NCBI GenBank assembly: GCA_902768785.1
Contig: CACXMM010000002.1
Span: 62,001 to 126,000, forward strand
Length of the DNA stretch: 64,000 nucleotides
Origin: an uncultured Prevotellaceae bacterium
GTDB lineage: Bacteria; Bacteroidota; Bacteroidia; Bacteroidales; Bacteroidaceae
Direction of reading: 5' to 3'
Every line of letters starts with the position of its first letter. Position 1 is the stretch's first letter. The translations under genes and the position numbers were made by a program. The notes beneath the pieces are model-generated. The model was given only the letters and a program-made list of their open reading frames with translations. It had not been told where the DNA came from and ran no database searches. Shown here one piece after another: positions 61,875-64,000 of the stretch.

Positions 61875-63455
61875 CTTGTAAGTTCCTGCAATATCAGCCA
61901 TAACAGCCTCAATCTTCTTCGTCGTCTCGTCATCGATCTTACCACTGGCCAAGGTCTCGATCACCTCGGGATTGGCAGAACGCAACTTATCGAGGAACTG
62001 AGTCTGACACTCACGTACCTTGGGGATGGGCACCTCGCGCATCAGTCCATGCACACCACAATAAAGGATGGCGATCTGCTCACCTACGGGCATCGGACTG
62101 TACTGAGGCTGAATCAGCAACTGGTTGTTCTTACGACCACGGTCAAGGGTCATTGCCGTCACAGCATCCATATCACTGGAGAACTTGGAGAATGCCTCCA
62201 ACTCACGATACTGTGCCTGGTCAATCTTCAAGGTACCAGCCACCTTCTTCATAGACTTGATCTGTGCCGAACCACCCACACGACTCACGGAGATACCTAC
62301 GTTGATGGCAGGACGGAAGCCCTGGTTGAAGAGGTCGCTCTCCAAGAAAATCTGACCGTCGGTGATAGAGATCACGTTCGTCGGGATATAAGCCGATACG
62401 TCACCTGCCTGTGTCTCGATGATCGGAAGAGCAGTAAGAGAACCACCACCCTTCACATGACCCTTCATGCACTCGGGCAGGTCGTTCATCTGCTCAGCCA
62501 CCTCCTGCTGCTCGTTCATCTTTGCCGCACGCTCCAACAGACGAGAGTGCAGATAGAACACATCACCAGGATAAGCCTCACGTCCTGAAGGACGACGAAG
62601 GATCAGTGACACCTCACGGTAAGCCACAGCCTGCTTCGAAAGATCGTCATACACCACAAGGGCTGGCAGACCACGGTCACGGAAATACTCGCCAATAGCA
62701 GCACCGGCAAACGGTGCATAGTACTGCATGGCAGCAGGATCAGCAGCGGTAGCAGCTACCACGATGGTATAAGGCATAGCCCCGTGTTCCTGCAAAGTAC
62801 TGACAAGTGCGGCCACGGTAGATGCTTTCTGTCCGATGGCCACATAGATACAATAGACAGGCTTACCTGCCTCATAGAAACTTTTCTGGTTGATGATGGT
62901 ATCCACAGCAATGGCGGTCTTACCCGTCTGACGGTCACCGATGATGAGCTCACGCTGTCCACGACCGATAGGAATCATCGAGTCGATGGCCTTCAAGCCC
63001 GTCTGCAGTGGCTCCTTCACTGGCTGACGGTAGATCACACCAGGAGCCTTACGATCCAGCGGCATCTCGAAAGCATCGCTCAGGTCGATGTCTCCCTTAC
63101 CGTCGATAGCCTGTCCCAACGGGTTGATGACACGACCGAGCATGTTGTCGTTCACGCGGATGGAGGCAATACGCTTGGTACGCTTCACCACCATACCCTC
63201 CTTGATGCCCGATGTAGTACCTAAGAGTACACAACCGACGTTGTCTTCCTCCAGGTTCATCACGATAGCCATCGTCCCGTTCTCAAACTCCAACAACTCA
63301 TTGGCTTCAGCATTGCGCAGACCGTAGATACGGGCCACACCATCGCTCACGGTGAGTACAGTACCCACTTCGTCAAACTTCTCTGCATTGGAGATGCCTT
63401 TCAGTTGTTCAAGCAGAACCTGCGATACCTCGCTTGGTTTAATCTTATCTGACAT
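61872..63455 (-). CDS. atpA: ATP synthase alpha subunit
   Basis: 527 aa. The Walker A motif [13 protein letters not shown] (about residues 168-180), the alpha-specific start [17 protein letters not shown], and the signature [17 protein letters not shown] (about 380) identify it. It is the non-catalytic nucleotide-binding subunit of F1. The order atpH, atpA, atpG is the normal Bacteroidota ATP-synthase arrangement. Both intergenic gaps flanking it contain short-period repeats. Confidence 0.98.
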   Translation of the reverse strand: MSDKIKPSEVSQVLLEQLKGISNAEKFDEVGTVLTVSDGVARIYGLRNAEANELLEFENGTMAIVMNLEEDNVGCVLLGTTSGIKEGMVVKRTKRIASIRVNDNMLGRVINPLGQAIDGKGDIDLSDAFEMPLDRKAPGVIYRQPVKEPLQTGLKAIDSMIPIGRGQRELIIGDRQTGKTAIAVDTIINQKSFYEAGKPVYCIYVAIGQKASTVAALVSTLQEHGAMPYTIVVAATAADPAAMQYYAPFAGAAIGEYFRDRGLPALVVYDDLSKQAVAYREVSLILRRPSGREAYPGDVFYLHSRLLERAAKMNEQQEVAEQMNDLPECMKGHVKGGGSLTALPIIETQAGDVSAYIPTNVISITDGQIFLESDLFNQGFRPAINVGISVSRVGGSAQIKSMKKVAGTLKIDQAQYRELEAFSKFSSDMDAVTAMTLDRGRKNNQLLIQPQYSPMPVGEQIAILYCGVHGLMREVPIPKVRECQTQFLDKLRSANPEVIETLASGKIDDETTKKIEAVMADIAGTYK

Positions 63456-63478
63456 GTTTTCTGTTTTTATTCATTATT

Positions 63479-63510
63479 ACGTTAAAACGTTTTTACGTGA
63501 TAACGTCATT
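63479..63510. repeat. Period-8 repeat between atpH and atpA
   Basis: Four octamers in exact phase: ACGTTAAA, ACGTTTTT, ACGTGATA, ACGTCATT (starts 63479, 63487, 63495, 63503). They overlap the atpH stop codon. Confidence 0.62.
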
Positions 63511-64000
63511 TCTTAAGTGTTTGTAGAATCGATTTGAGTTTTGACTTCACGCTCGCATCCAGACGATACGTGTCGTACTCGAGGATGAAACCACCGATGA
63601 TATCAGGGTTCACCTCTGTCTCAAATTCTACTGTTCCATTAGTCTTACTCTCTACCATCTGTCGCATCTTCTGTTCGGTGACAGGAGAAACATGTGCAGC
63701 GGTAATGAGGCGTCCGCGGATGATATTCTTCTGTTGGCGGTAAAGCGTGACGTACGAATTAGCCATGAACTGCATCACACTCTCTCGGTCCTCACGTAGC
63801 ACAAGCTGCACGAAGGCCTTTGTCAAGTCGGAGGGTTTCTTTCCGATTGCCGTGAGCAATAGGACCTCTTTCTTGTCTTTTGAGAGCATCGGATTGTCTA
63901 TCGTAAACCGCAGCTGTGGTACTTCAACGTAACTCTTTGCGAGAGTCTGCATCTCCGTATATACAGCATCTTCGATTTTCGCGTCTGTCGCACTCTTGAG
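63506..64000 (-). CDS. atpH: ATP synthase delta subunit (right-truncated)
   Basis: The frame is open to the last base of the window, so only the last 164 codons of a protein of about 180 are seen. Matching features are KSYVEVPQLRFTIDNPMLS and the C-terminal domain VSPVTEQKMRQMVESKTNG followed by EVNPDIIGGFILEYDTYRLD (the G-G-F pattern typical of the subunit). It forms the peripheral stalk joining F1 to Fo. The true start lies outside; the Met at 63952 is internal. Confidence 0.93.
   Translation of the reverse strand, partial: LKSATDAKIEDAVYTEMQTLAKSYVEVPQLRFTIDNPMLSKDKKEVLLLTAIGKKPSDLTKAFVQLVLREDRESVMQFMANSYVTLYRQQKNIIRGRLITAAHVSPVTEQKMRQMVESKTNGTVEFETEVNPDIIGGFILEYDTYRLDASVKSKLKSILQTLKK

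Noticed and set aside
1-64000. tRNA genes, rRNA genes, riboswitches, prophage or complete insertion sequences
   Set aside because: Looked for in the gaps between genes; none could be supported. No glycine riboswitch was seen before the gcv operon.

Overview
The window is chromosomal DNA of a member of the Bacteroidales, most likely a Prevotella-type organism (Prevotellaceae). The evidence is direct. At least a dozen genes are preceded by the Bacteroidota promoter pattern TTG-N19/20-TAnnTTTG, and Shine-Dalgarno sequences are almost absent. The gene content fits as well: a threonine operon with a phosphoglycerate-mutase-like homoserine kinase, type IX secretion (T9SS) components, a GT3 glycogen synthase, DUF4468 and Porin_10 proteins, and the ATP synthase order atpH-atpA-atpG. 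There is no rRNA, tRNA, intact insertion sequence, prophage or CRISPR array; the one RNA gene recognised is rnpB. The window is gene-dense, mostly housekeeping, and cut at both ends (an acyl-CoA synthetase on the left, atpH on the right).

Layout. 1-4.8 kb: the tail of an acyl-CoA synthetase, a secreted unknown protein, and a three-gene operon of DUF4468 protein, small membrane protein and Porin_10 outer-membrane protein. 4.9-7.3 kb: an aminotransferase and a LolE/FtsX-type permease. 7.5-10.8 kb: two tandem acyl-CoA ligase paralogues behind a promoter with two identical 26-bp inverted repeats. 10.9-13.4 kb (minus): lepA and a Crp/Fnr regulator. 13.5-18.7 kb: the threonine operon thrA, homoserine kinase, thrC. 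18.6-21.1 kb (minus): YihY, rnpB, SGNH hydrolase. 21.3-22.5 kb: T9SS plug protein. 22.5-27.7 kb (minus): gyrA and two TPR proteins. 28.2-32.5 kb (minus): glycogen synthase and alpha-glucan phosphorylase. 32.7-40.3 kb: a small secreted protein, a PurF-like protein without the catalytic Cys, a BASS transporter, a TSCPD protein, YebC, pheT and a glucosaminidase. 40.3-43.7 kb (minus): an ECF-sigma operon holding a T9SS-CTD miniprotein, an L,D-transpeptidase lipoprotein, the sigma factor, a probable anti-sigma factor and a Spy-like protein. 43.7-46.1 kb (minus): mazG, a lipoprotein and rnz. 46.3-51.5 kb: uxaB, then (minus) a TonB receptor and a cupin. 51.5-54 kb: an 800-bp gene-poor region with a 22-bp-period array, then two secreted or outer-membrane unknowns. 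54-60.7 kb: a complete glycine-cleavage operon, lplA-gcvT-gcvH-gcvPA-gcvPB-lpd. 60.8-64 kb (minus): atpG, atpA and partial atpH.

The most unusual content lies between the genes. Two gene-free stretches (about 28.0-28.1 kb and 51.8-52.0 kb) carry arrays with exactly the same 22-bp period. Each has a conserved core of about 15 bp and a variable remainder, and the second array is preceded by a unit of the first type. Several other intergenic gaps are built from degenerate period-7 repeats: 10.84, 19.99, 20.02 and 27.78 kb, and most strikingly the atpA-atpG gap, where two arrays face each other. The atpH-atpA gap has a period-8 repeat. These look like recurring short-period intergenic elements not explained by ordinary gene regulation. 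The duplicated operator of the acyl-CoA ligase pair and the Cys-less PurF-like protein are the clearest gene-level oddities.
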